Positions 1-6,619 of a DNA stretch of 9,110 nucleotides are shown here, in pieces. The stretch's first letter is position 1, and the number at the start of each line of letters is the position of its first letter. A model generated the notes under the pieces. That model worked only from the letters and a program-made list of their open reading frames with translations. It was not told the DNA's origin and searched no databases. The position numbers and the translations under genes were made by a program. The DNA is from Bacteroidales bacterium UBA2861 (GTDB lineage Bacteria > Bacteroidota > Bacteroidia > Bacteroidales > UBA932). The stretch lies in NCBI GenBank assembly GCA_002350615.1, contig DEFD01000010.1:1-9110 (forward strand), read 5' to 3'.

Positions 1-22
1 CTAACCGTTATACGAACCCACC
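1..22 (-). tRNA. tRNA-Glu, 5' end only (probable)
   Basis: Read on the minus strand, the first 22 bases look like the start of a tRNA running off the left edge. The acceptor arm is GGTGGGT, followed by T8 C9, the D-stem strand GTAT and the D-loop AACGGTTA. U8-C9 followed by a GTNT D-stem is the pattern of bacterial tRNA-Glu. The anticodon lies outside the window, so the isotype is inferred from the 5' third only. A perfect Bacteroidetes promoter lies 18 nt upstream, which supports a stable RNA start here. Confidence 0.6.
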
Positions 23-40
23 ATTTGGATTTTGGGACTG

Positions 41-71
41 CAAAGATAGGGAAAAATTCTTCTCTTCCAAA
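41..71 (-). promoter_or_regulatory. Promoter of the leftward tRNA (TTTG-N19-TATCTTTG)
   Basis: On the minus strand TTTG (71-68), a 19-nt spacer and TATCTTTG (48-41) match the Bacteroidetes primary sigma factor consensus exactly. The sequence just after the -7 box reads GCAGTCCCAAA. It nearly equals the GCACTCCCAAA downstream of the tRNA-Phe promoter in this window. Transcription should start roughly 5-8 nt after the -7 box and run leftward into the tRNA. Confidence 0.75.
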
Positions 72-102
72 TTTTTTTAGTAATAAACAGACACATTTTT
101 CG

Positions 103-110
103 TACATTTG
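103..110 (+). promoter_or_regulatory. Candidate -7 element of glmM
   Basis: TACATTTG fits TAnnTTTG and ends only 7 nt before the glmM ATG. There is no good TTTG at the expected -33 position; the nearest is a weak TTTAG around 76-80. If the element is used, transcription starts at or almost at the start codon and gives a leaderless or near-leaderless mRNA. Confidence 0.4.
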
Positions 111-117
111 CGCCATT

Positions 118-1530
118 ATGAGTCTGATTAAATCCATTTCCGGTATCCGCGGAACCATCGGCGGGCCGGCAGGCGAAGGCCTGACTCCTGTAGATATCGT
201 CAAGTTCACATATGCATACAGCGCGAAACTGCGCGAACGCAAGCAGCCTTTCGGGCCTAAATACAAGGTTGTCGTAGGGCGGGATGCCCGCTTGAGCGGC
301 GAGATGGTGGAGCAGCTCGTGTGCGGCACCCTCATTGCCTGCGGCATCGATGTGGTGAAGTGCGGATTCGCTTCCACTCCCACGACGGAACTTGCTGTCC
401 GCTTTGCCCATGCAGACGGCGGCATCATTCTCACGGCATCGCACAATCCCCGGCAGTGGAACGCCCTCAAGCTCCTTAACGAGGAAGGGGAGTTCCTTAC
501 CGCGGCGCAGGGACAGGCCATTCTGGACTGTGCGGAAAGCGGAGTCTTCGATTTCGCTCCGGTAGATGAACTCGGACATATAGAAGAGCATGATTACACC
601 GATGAACATATAGATTCCGTCCTCGCCCTTGAGGCCGTCGATGTACAGGCCGTCAAGGATGCCCGTTTCAAGGTGGTCGTGGATGCGGTGAATTCCGTAG
701 GTGGCATAATAATGCCTCGCCTGCTCGAAAAACTGGGCGTGGAATGCGTCAGGCTCAACTGCGAGCCCACCGGAGATTTCGCCCACAATCCCGAGCCTCT
801 TCCCGCCAATCTCAAGGACCTGTGCGAGACAGTTGTAAAGGAAAAAGCCGATCTTGGCGTAAGCGTGGATCCCGATGTGGACAGGCTGGCTCTGATTTGC
901 GAAAACGGAGAGCCTTTTGTGGAAGAATATACCCTTGTGGCCGTAGCGGATTATCTTCTGGACGAAGCTGTGCGCAAAGGCCGCAAAGATCTCTGCACCG
1001 TTTCGAACCTTTCCTCCAGCCGGGCACTTCGCGATGTGACCGAGGCTCATGGCGGGCGCTATTATGCCGCTGCCGTAGGAGAGGTAAACGTCACTACGAA
1101 GATGCATGAAGTCGGAGCCTTGATAGGAGGCGAAGGCAACGGCGGTGTCATCTATCCCGAAAGCCACTGCGGCAGGGATGCCATGGTCGGCGTTGCGCTT
1201 ATCCTGAGCCATCTTGCTCATAAGAAACTCAGTATGAGTGCCTACAAGAAGACGCTGCCGGCGTATTTTATTGCGAAGAACCGTATCGAACTTAGCGACA
1301 AAGCATTGATAGACAAGATTCTGGATGCGATGAAAGAACAGTTCAGCAACGAAAAGGTGAATACCATCGACGGTGTGAAAGTGGACTTTGAGAGCAGACG
1401 CGAATGGGTGCATCTCCGTCGCTCCAATACCGAACCCATCATCCGCGTGTATGCCGAGGCTCCTCAGCAGGAGCGTGCCGAGAGTCTTGCCGCGGAAGTC
1501 GTGAATCTGGCACATAAAATTATAGGCTGA
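118..1530 (+). CDS. glmM: Phosphoglucosamine mutase GlmM (alpha-D-phosphohexomutase)
   Basis: This cytosolic enzyme converts glucosamine-6-phosphate to glucosamine-1-phosphate, the branch into UDP-GlcNAc, peptidoglycan and LPS. The protein has 470 aa, a normal family length. The four phosphohexomutase loops are all present. They are the phosphoserine loop TASHNP (106-111, Ser108), the metal loop DPDVDR (251-256), the sugar loop GGEGNGG (337-343) and the phosphate-binding loop RRSNTEP (434-440). The frame is open upstream to base 25, but the ATG at 118 is chosen because MSLIKSISGIRGTIGG is the conserved family N-terminus. The stop TGA overlaps the next ATG by one base (TGATG), so the two are probably translationally coupled. 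The GEGNGG loop also occurs in phosphomannomutase/phosphoglucomutase relatives, so activity on mannose or glucose phosphates cannot be excluded. Confidence 0.9.
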   Translation: MSLIKSISGIRGTIGGPAGEGLTPVDIVKFTYAYSAKLRERKQPFGPKYKVVVGRDARLSGEMVEQLVCGTLIACGIDVVKCGFASTPTTELAVRFAHADGGIILTASHNPRQWNALKLLNEEGEFLTAAQGQAILDCAESGVFDFAPVDELGHIEEHDYTDEHIDSVLALEAVDVQAVKDARFKVVVDAVNSVGGIIMPRLLEKLGVECVRLNCEPTGDFAHNPEPLPANLKDLCETVVKEKADLGVSVDPDVDRLALICENGEPFVEEYTLVAVADYLLDEAVRKGRKDLCTVSNLSSSRALRDVTEAHGGRYYAAAVGEVNVTTKMHEVGALIGGEGNGGVIYPESHCGRDAMVGVALILSHLAHKKLSMSAYKKTLPAYFIAKNRIELSDKALIDKILDAMKEQFSNEKVNTIDGVKVDFESRREWVHLRRSNTEPIIRVYAEAPQQERAESLAAEVVNLAHKIIG

Positions 1531-2594
1531 TGTTTTCGTTCAGGACTACACCACTCCGGGATCAACTGGACAGAGCCCTTCTGGAGGGCCGTGTGGCTGT
1601 TTTTACCAACGGCGCAAGCAGTTGGGACGCCTTCAGCGGAGGCTATCTGCACGAACTCTTCGCCGAAAGGGGCAATCTTGTTAAAGTTTTCCTTCCGGAT
1701 GAAAGGGAAATCGCTCCAGGCACCGCACATATAGATTTCGACCCCGATGAACTGGGCGGGCTGGATGCCGTGGTGGTGGAGATCCAGGATGTCGGAGTGC
1801 GTTATTTCCCGTTTACGGTAGATGTTCTCAGGCTGATGTCCGCCCTGAACACCCTCGAAGACGCACCTTCCCTTTATATAGTGGATCATCCGAATCCGGC
1901 AGGACGCTATGTGGAAGGCTCCATGCCTTCGGGTGAGAGCGACCAATGGACGCCGGCGGTTGCGCATCGCCATGGGCTTACCCTGGGAGAACTCTGCCAT
2001 TTGTATGCCGATGAAATCGGGGCTCGCTACGCATTGCATATAATATCGGCCGAAGCGGCTGCTACGGCAAGGACCCTGATGCCTTGGACAGTGCCTCCCG
2101 CAAGTGATTTTTCCGGAGTTTTCACCCCTTTCTTCTATTCAGGCGGCAGCCTTTGGGCGGAAACCAATATCAACCCCGGTATCGGCACGGCAAGGCCGTA
2201 TGAATTTTTCGGAGCGCCCTTCGTGAAGGCTGGAAAAGACGCCCTTCCTATGCCGGAGGGGGTTCTGGCGCGGCCCTGCAGTTTCGTTCCTCTGTCCGGA
2301 CGCTACGAAGGCGAAGTCTGCCACGGATACCAGCTTCTGCTTCAGGCAGGCGTCGCATACAATTCACTGCTGCATACAGTCAGGCTCATCAGATACTTCC
2401 AGGAGCATTATTCGGAGTTCCGAATCATGGATTCGCTATATGGAAAAGTGGCGGATGCGGTAATCGCGGAATACCTGCGCGGAGGTATAACCTTCGACAT
2501 CGTGGAAGAGCATATAAAAGGGGAGGAGCAGAAATGGATCCGCAAATCCAAGAGATACCTTCTCTATGATGAAGTCCCGGTAAGGATTAAATAG
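1530..2594 (+). CDS. DUF1343 / NamZ-family (GH171) protein, short and leaderless
   Basis: The protein has 354 aa and belongs to DUF1343, the family of exo-beta-N-acetylmuramidase NamZ, which releases MurNAc from peptidoglycan fragments. Family blocks visible in order are EIQDVGVRYF (84-93), DHPNPAG (119-125), RHGLTLGEL (147-155) and ETNINPGIGTARPYEFFGAP (211-230). Two things are odd. Most secreted relatives are about 400 aa and begin with a signal peptide, whereas this one starts directly in the domain with a polar N-terminus and no membrane segment. The family's FxPEHG segment reads FLPDERE (54-60), without the histidine. It may therefore act in the cytosol on recycled muropeptides, or it may have lost its activity. 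It overlaps glmM by 1 nt, consistent with an amino-sugar operon. Its 3' end overlaps the convergent priA-like gene by 8 nt. Family assignment is firm; catalytic competence is uncertain. Confidence 0.82.
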   Translation: MFSFRTTPLRDQLDRALLEGRVAVFTNGASSWDAFSGGYLHELFAERGNLVKVFLPDEREIAPGTAHIDFDPDELGGLDAVVVEIQDVGVRYFPFTVDVLRLMSALNTLEDAPSLYIVDHPNPAGRYVEGSMPSGESDQWTPAVAHRHGLTLGELCHLYADEIGARYALHIISAEAAATARTLMPWTVPPASDFSGVFTPFFYSGGSLWAETNINPGIGTARPYEFFGAPFVKAGKDALPMPEGVLARPCSFVPLSGRYEGEVCHGYQLLLQAGVAYNSLLHTVRLIRYFQEHYSEFRIMDSLYGKVADAVIAEYLRGGITFDIVEEHIKGEEQKWIRKSKRYLLYDEVPVRIK

Positions 2595-4344
2595 GATCTA
2601 CATCGATGACGATGCGTCCCTTATGGCCGGCGGATAGTTTTCCGGCGGCTTTTTTTATGGCTTCGTTCCTTTGTGCGATGCCAAGCCTGCGGTCCAGGAC
2701 AAGCCGTTCGTGAACGGATGTCCCGGCAATGCCGATGTCCACAAGGCGGGTGTAGGGCGGCATACCGAATGTTTCCCTTTCTGCAAGAAGAGGAGAAGGA
2801 TCGACGAGGGAAAACACCCTATGGGCGGCGTTCCTTGTCTGAACGATCACTTCCCGGCAGCTGTGCCGAAGTGAATCCAGGAACTGGAAAACCCTCTCGT
2901 CCGCCCGGAAATCGTCCGCTGAAAACATGGCGTCCACACTCATCAGGGCAACGGCGTCGAATTCCGACAGATCGCTGCGTTGAGCCTTGGCCAGCGTGAA
3001 TATCTTGTAATTGCAGTTCAGTAGCTTACGCGCTTCCAGCTCAAGTTCTTCTTCCCGTTCGAAACCACGCACCAAGGCGACATTTCCCTTCCCGTCCAAA
3101 GTTTCCAGAAGCTTTCTGGAGAAAAAGCCTTCGATTCCGCGTTTCCTGCGTTCCGCGCTCATATCTATAAGAAGGAATTTCCCTCGAGCGCCTGCAGCGC
3201 TGTCTTCAAAGCAGATATATTTGCCTGTACGGCAGTTGAAGACGGATTCAAGAGAGGGAGATGAACTGCCCAGGACTACCGGGCATTTGTGGATGGAAGC
3301 AAGCTTCAGAGCGCAATCCCTGCCATTGTAGCGGGGAGCACTGTCGCTTTGCTTATAGAAAGGGGACTGTTCGTTGTCTATGATAATGAGCCCCAATTCC
3401 CTGAAGGGCAGGAAGATGGATGGTTTTGTGCCGAGAACGAGGGTCGGCCTGCACTCCCTGAGGCGGTCGGCTATCTTTCGACGCTGCGCCGCAGTGCTTG
3501 TGGCGCTGTGAACATGAAGAAGGGGACCGAAACTGTCTTTCAGCTCGGCCTGAAGCGCCTTTGCGTGAGATGTGTCCGGCACAAGGATAAGCGCGCTTTT
3601 GCCTCTTCTGAGGCATTCTGAAGCCAGGCGGATGTAATGACCTGTCCTGTCGGAAGATTTCAGCAGGACTGCCTTCCCGCTGAAAACGGCAGAAGCAAGC
3701 GCGTCGCTTTCATATACGGGCAGCGCCTGCAGCATGACATCGTCCTTGCCTGCTTCCGAAAAGAGGGATCTGTCCAGTTTTGCGAGCCGTTTGCTGGCAT
3801 CTTCCAGCTCTTCAAGAATCTTGCTCTTAGCCTCTTGCAGGGACTGGATTACGCTCTCCTTGACGGCGTGTGTGAGTTTCTCTTCCTTGGAAGCAAGGCG
3901 AACCTTCAGTTTTTCGATGCGCCTGTTCCAGAGATCCACCGTCTTGGCATACATCAGCGCGGCCTTTTCGTCGGCATTGGCCTGAATCTTTTCGGATTCC
4001 GTCTTGGAACCTGGGTAGGCCGCCTTGTAAACTTCGCCTATGGTGCAGCAGTAGTAGCCCGCGATGAACTCCCAGAGTTTCCGTTCTTCCCGGCTTACCG
4101 GTTTAAGAACAGGGGAGTAGGAGGGAAGTGTCTGGATGCGGTCCTCGGCAATGTCAGGGACGGCATCCGTCTGCGCCACTACCGCGATGATCTTCTTCCC
4201 GCTGAACGGCACCTCGATCCTGTCGCCCACTGCGGGCTGAGGGGCGTTGCCGTTATCGAAGAGGGAAGTATCCGGCAGACAATAACAAGGCTCCCACTCC
4301 AGGCGGAGTGGGAGTATTGTCCTTATGTAGCGCTTGTCCGGCAC
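2587..4344 (-). CDS. priA: PriA-like primosomal protein N' with degenerate helicase motifs
   Basis: The protein has 585 aa, against about 730-820 for normal PriA, and starts at GTG. The PriA 3'-end-binding domain is visible (about 5-60: IRTILPLRLEWEPCYCLPD, GDRIEVPF). A charged helical linker follows (about 112-195), then a helicase-like region. PriA landmarks survive: LILVPD (252-257), LVLGTKPSIFLPF (302-314), GLIIID (318-323), YKQ..APRYNGRD (330-343), GSSSPSLES (359-367), DDFRADERVFQFL (477-489), FGMPPYTRL (526-534) and the terminal IDVDP. Key residues are gone. Walker A reads SSDRTGHY with no lysine, DEEH reads DNEQ, the eight-cysteine zinc module is absent, and AGRAGR is replaced by DSLRHSC. 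The C-terminal domain is also shortened. It probably cannot hydrolyse ATP but may still bind forks and recruit the primosome. E. coli PriA K230R shows that loading can occur without helicase activity. It lies 3 nt after ompA in the same frame and is likely co-transcribed with it. Confidence 0.85.
   Translation of the reverse strand: MPDKRYIRTILPLRLEWEPCYCLPDTSLFDNGNAPQPAVGDRIEVPFSGKKIIAVVAQTDAVPDIAEDRIQTLPSYSPVLKPVSREERKLWEFIAGYYCCTIGEVYKAAYPGSKTESEKIQANADEKAALMYAKTVDLWNRRIEKLKVRLASKEEKLTHAVKESVIQSLQEAKSKILEELEDASKRLAKLDRSLFSEAGKDDVMLQALPVYESDALASAVFSGKAVLLKSSDRTGHYIRLASECLRRGKSALILVPDTSHAKALQAELKDSFGPLLHVHSATSTAAQRRKIADRLRECRPTLVLGTKPSIFLPFRELGLIIIDNEQSPFYKQSDSAPRYNGRDCALKLASIHKCPVVLGSSSPSLESVFNCRTGKYICFEDSAAGARGKFLLIDMSAERRKRGIEGFFSRKLLETLDGKGNVALVRGFEREEELELEARKLLNCNYKIFTLAKAQRSDLSEFDAVALMSVDAMFSADDFRADERVFQFLDSLRHSCREVIVQTRNAAHRVFSLVDPSPLLAERETFGMPPYTRLVDIGIAGTSVHERLVLDRRLGIAQRNEAIKKAAGKLSAGHKGRIVIDVDPI
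4291..4314. promoter_or_regulatory. Perfect 10-bp hairpin inside the priA 5' coding region
   Basis: CTCCCACTCC, a 4-nt loop and GGAGTGGGAG form a perfect GC-rich stem. In the leftward ompA-priA transcript it lies about 30-54 nt after the priA GTG, over codons for LPLRLEWE. No U-tract follows, so it is not a standard intrinsic terminator. It could stall the ribosome, dampen priA expression or stabilise the 3' end of an ompA-only transcript. Coding constraint alone does not require a perfect palindrome, but chance cannot be excluded. Confidence 0.4.
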
Positions 4345-4347
4345 TTT

Positions 4348-5034
4348 TTACTTGAGGGTTCCTTCCTCAGCTGCTTTGATCATGGCCTCGTTTGCGGTCA
4401 CGAAAACTTCGACGCGGCGGTTCTGCTTGCGGCCGGCCTCGGTGTCGTTGGAAGCGATGGGAAGATCGAAACTCTTGCCTTCGGCTGTGATACGGTTCTT
4501 GGCGATACCGCAGCTCTGGAGATATTTGTCAACGGAGTTGGCCCTGTTCTGGGAAACCCTCTTGTTGACAGCCTCGGTGCCGACGTTGTCAGTGTGTCCC
4601 CAAACGGTGATGTCGGTATCTTCCATATCCTTCAGTGCTGCTGCGAAGTGCTCCAGATAGGTCTTTGCCTGATCGCTGAGGGCGGTGCTGTTGGTTGCGA
4701 ACTGCATTGCATCTTCACCGAAGGTGACGCGGATAGCCTTCACACCGTTGATATCTACGGTCTCGACCTTGCCTTCATTGAGTTTTGCAAGTTCTGCCGC
4801 CTTCTTGTCCATCTTGTTGCCGATGAGTGCTCCGCTGGTGGCACCTACCGCGGTTCCTGCCGTTGCGCCGATGGCTGCTCCCTTGGCATCGCCGGTGATG
4901 AGATAACCGAGAGCGGCACCTACGAGTGCACCGCTGCCGCCGCCGATGAGTGCGCCGGACTGAGATTTCTTAAGGGAAGAACATCCTGAGAAGATGAGTG
5001 CTCCACAAAGAGCGAATGCAAAAATTTTTTTCAT
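4348..5034 (-). CDS. OmpA-family peptidoglycan-binding lipoprotein with glycine zipper
   Basis: The protein has 228 aa. It begins with a lipoprotein signal peptide: MKK, a hydrophobic core and the lipobox IFSGC with Cys18, followed by Ser-Ser. Residues 25-73 are a glycine-rich zipper of repeated GALIGG, GALVGAALG, GAAIGATAG and GALIG segments, typical of membrane-associated Gly-zipper domains. The C-terminal half is an OmpA domain, with GHTDNVG, the RVSQNRANSV helix, the GI..NRI..EGKS loop and the GRKQNRRVEV end. The aspartate of HTDN and the arginine of NRR are the usual diaminopimelate-binding residues. It should sit in the outer membrane and tether it to peptidoglycan, like YiaD-type proteins. 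The ATG at 5034 is chosen because the signal peptide begins there. The gene diverges from the HD-domain gene across a 122-bp AT-rich gap and precedes priA by 3 nt. Confidence 0.9.
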   Translation of the reverse strand: MKKIFAFALCGALIFSGCSSLKKSQSGALIGGGSGALVGAALGYLITGDAKGAAIGATAGTAVGATSGALIGNKMDKKAAELAKLNEGKVETVDINGVKAIRVTFGEDAMQFATNSTALSDQAKTYLEHFAAALKDMEDTDITVWGHTDNVGTEAVNKRVSQNRANSVDKYLQSCGIAKNRITAEGKSFDLPIASNDTEAGRKQNRRVEVFVTANEAMIKAAEEGTLK

Positions 5035-5071
5035 ATAAAGTATAATTAAAAAAACTGTATTAACTATCCTG

Positions 5072-5102
5072 CAATTATACGCAAAATTGAGTTCATATGC
5101 AA
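5072..5102 (-). promoter_or_regulatory. Candidate promoter of the ompA-priA unit
   Basis: On the minus strand TTG (5102-5100), a 20-nt spacer and TATAATTG (5079-5072) match the Bacteroidetes consensus with one deviation in the -7 box. This would give a leader of about 30 nt before the ompA ATG. A second box, CAATTTTG (5089-5082), is an alternative but has no well-spaced -33 element. It lies in the AT-rich divergent gap shared with the HD-domain gene. Confidence 0.35.
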
Positions 5103-5126
5103 TAACAAAAGGCAGTAATAATTATC

Positions 5127-5134
5127 TATATTTG
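5127..5134 (+). promoter_or_regulatory. Candidate -7 element of the HD-AlkD gene
   Basis: TATATTTG matches TAnnTTTG exactly and ends 22 nt before the ATG at 5157, a sensible leader length. No clear TTTG or TTG is found 19-21 nt upstream, so promoter strength is uncertain. The start codon lacks a Shine-Dalgarno sequence, as is usual in Bacteroidota. Confidence 0.5.
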
Positions 5135-5156
5135 CCCATCGCATACAAGACTGCTT

Positions 5157-6482
5157 ATGACCTCATTTTTTGAACACGCCCCGGAAGGGCTTGTGGAATT
5201 CGTAGAAGAAAAGCTGATACCACGTTACGCTTCCTTTGACAAAGCGCACCGTGAAAGCCATGCCCGTGAAGTCATCGACAGGGCCCTTGACCTGGCATCT
5301 CACTACGAGGTGTCCGAGGCCATGGTGTATGCGGCAGCCGCCTGCCACGACCTTGGTCTCGTCGCCGGAAGGGAAATCCACCATCTGGAAAGCGGGCGCA
5401 TAATCCGCTCTATGAAAGAGCTGCGCCGCTGGTTTTCGGAAGAGCAGATAGAGTTCATCGCCCAGGCGGCGGAAGACCATCGTGCATCTTCCGATCACGA
5501 ACCAAGGAGCATCTACGGCCGCATCGTCGCGGAAGCGGACCGTCTCATAGTGCCGGAGCAGATTGTCCGTCGCACCATCCAGTATGGCCTGTCCCACAAT
5601 CCGGAGCTGTCGCGCCCCGGGCATTGGAAGAGGACGCTCGAGCATCTGCACGAGAAGTACGATTATGGTGGATATCTGAAACTCTGGATTCCGGAATCCC
5701 CGAATGCGGCAAAACTGGAGGAACTGCGACAGATGATTGCCGACCTGCCGTCGCTGAGACGTCTTTTCAATCGCATCTACCGGGAAGAAGTCCTCAGCCC
5801 GCTGGTGTGTGAGCGATTCCGCAACGATCCGCATTACCGCAGCGGCCATATCAATATTGTCGCACCCGCTCCCGGAACAGAGGTGTTGGGCCTGCATACG
5901 CCTGAAATGAAGGCCGTTGCAAAGGAGATTGCCAGAAGGGGAGACCTTCCTGAAATTCTGGACGACTGGGAATCGGACGGCGCCTTGTCGCATGACGAAC
6001 GCATCATCTGGGGACTGACCATAGACTATATGAAATGTCCCTTGGAGGAGCGTTTGGAAAGGATACGCGGCTTTCTGCCTGTGATAGACAATTGGGCGAT
6101 CTGCGATACCTTCTGCTGCAATGCCAAATGGGTGAAGGACGATTCTGTCCGTCCTTTTGTCCTGGAGTGCCTGAAATCCGGACAGCCGGAATTCACAAGG
6201 AGGGTGGGACTGCTGTTCCTGATGTGTCATTTTCTCTCACCCGAGCACCTTTCACGCACCTTCTCGGATATAGATTCCATGAAACTCAGGGCGGGGGAGC
6301 CATACTACGTGCAGATGGGGACGGCCTGGTTGCTTGCCACTGCGCTTGCCAAGAATGAGGAAGAAACCCGTCGCTATGTTTCCGGATGCACCTTGCCGGA
6401 GGATATCATACGACTGTACGTCCGCAAGGCACGCGAGTCCCGTATTACCCGTCAGATTGCTCCTCTGATGCGCGAAGATTAA
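5157..6482 (+). CDS. HD-domain phosphohydrolase fused to AlkD-like DNA alkylation repeat domain
   Basis: The protein has 441 aa and two domains. Residues about 1-210 are an HD domain, with metal ligands His35, His64-Asp65 (ACHDLGL), His108 (AEDHRASSDHEP) and Asp128 (VAEADR). Residues about 215-441 match the DNA alkylation repeat family, an all-helical HEAT-like fold: LGLHTPEMKAVAKEIA, FLPVIDNWAICDTFC, EPYYVQMGTAWLLATALA and ARESRITRQ. Trp313 and Asp317 have the W-x3-D spacing of the catalytic Trp109/Asp113 pair of Bacillus cereus AlkD, a base-excision glycosylase for bulky or cationic alkylated bases. The HD half may hydrolyse a nucleotide, perhaps a damaged one, but its substrate cannot be read from the sequence. 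It could be a two-step repair or sanitation enzyme. The reading frame is unbroken across the junction. Alkylation repeat proteins of this subgroup are usually about 230 aa and stand alone. Confidence 0.83.
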   Translation: MTSFFEHAPEGLVEFVEEKLIPRYASFDKAHRESHAREVIDRALDLASHYEVSEAMVYAAAACHDLGLVAGREIHHLESGRIIRSMKELRRWFSEEQIEFIAQAAEDHRASSDHEPRSIYGRIVAEADRLIVPEQIVRRTIQYGLSHNPELSRPGHWKRTLEHLHEKYDYGGYLKLWIPESPNAAKLEELRQMIADLPSLRRLFNRIYREEVLSPLVCERFRNDPHYRSGHINIVAPAPGTEVLGLHTPEMKAVAKEIARRGDLPEILDDWESDGALSHDERIIWGLTIDYMKCPLEERLERIRGFLPVIDNWAICDTFCCNAKWVKDDSVRPFVLECLKSGQPEFTRRVGLLFLMCHFLSPEHLSRTFSDIDSMKLRAGEPYYVQMGTAWLLATALAKNEEETRRYVSGCTLPEDIIRLYVRKARESRITRQIAPLMRED

Positions 6483-6497
6483 AAAACTAAAAAATTA

Positions 6498-6528
6498 TTT
6501 GTCAGTTTATCAAAATTACTTATCTTTG
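6498..6528 (+). promoter_or_regulatory. Promoter of tRNA-Phe (TTTG-N19-TATCTTTG)
   Basis: TTTG (6498-6501), a 19-nt spacer and TATCTTTG (6521-6528) match the Bacteroidetes sigma consensus perfectly. The tRNA begins 14 nt after the -7 box. The initiation region GCACTCCCAAA is shared, with one base changed, with the leftward tRNA promoter at 41-71. Confidence 0.85.
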
Positions 6529-6542
6529 CACTCCCAAACGAT

Positions 6543-6615
6543 GGTGCTGTAGCTCAGATGGTAGAGCAAAGGACTGAAAATCCTTGTGTCGGCAGTTCGA
6601 TTCTTCCCAGCACCA
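6543..6615 (+). tRNA. tRNA-Phe (GAA)
   Basis: This is a complete 73-nt cloverleaf. Acceptor GGTGCTG (6543-6549) pairs with CAGCACC (6608-6614), with discriminator A6615. The D-arm is GCTC/GAGC. The anticodon arm is AAGGA-CTGAAAA-TCCTT with anticodon GAA at 6576-6578. The variable loop is GTGTC and the T-loop is TTCGATT. The 3' CCA is not encoded; the next bases are CAG. The T-stem strands GGCAG (6591-6595) and CTTCC (6603-6607) contain one C-U mismatch at the central pair, where CTGCC would be perfect. Its own promoter and terminator flank it, so it is a single-gene transcript. It borders a decayed accessory region, and tRNA genes are common integration targets. Confidence 0.93.
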
Positions 6616-6619
6616 CAGG

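Noticed and set aside
1..1515. Long minus-strand open frame opposite glmM
   Set aside because: It is the antisense shadow of glmM, has no recognisable domain, and also runs through the tRNA and promoter region at its end.
3637..4989. 450-codon plus-strand frame across priA and ompA
   Set aside because: It is antisense to two genes with clear domain evidence and crosses their boundary. Its composition looks like a shadow frame.
5163..6230. 355-codon minus-strand frame opposite the HD-AlkD gene
   Set aside because: Antisense shadow. The plus-strand frame carries complete HD and alkylation repeat motifs.
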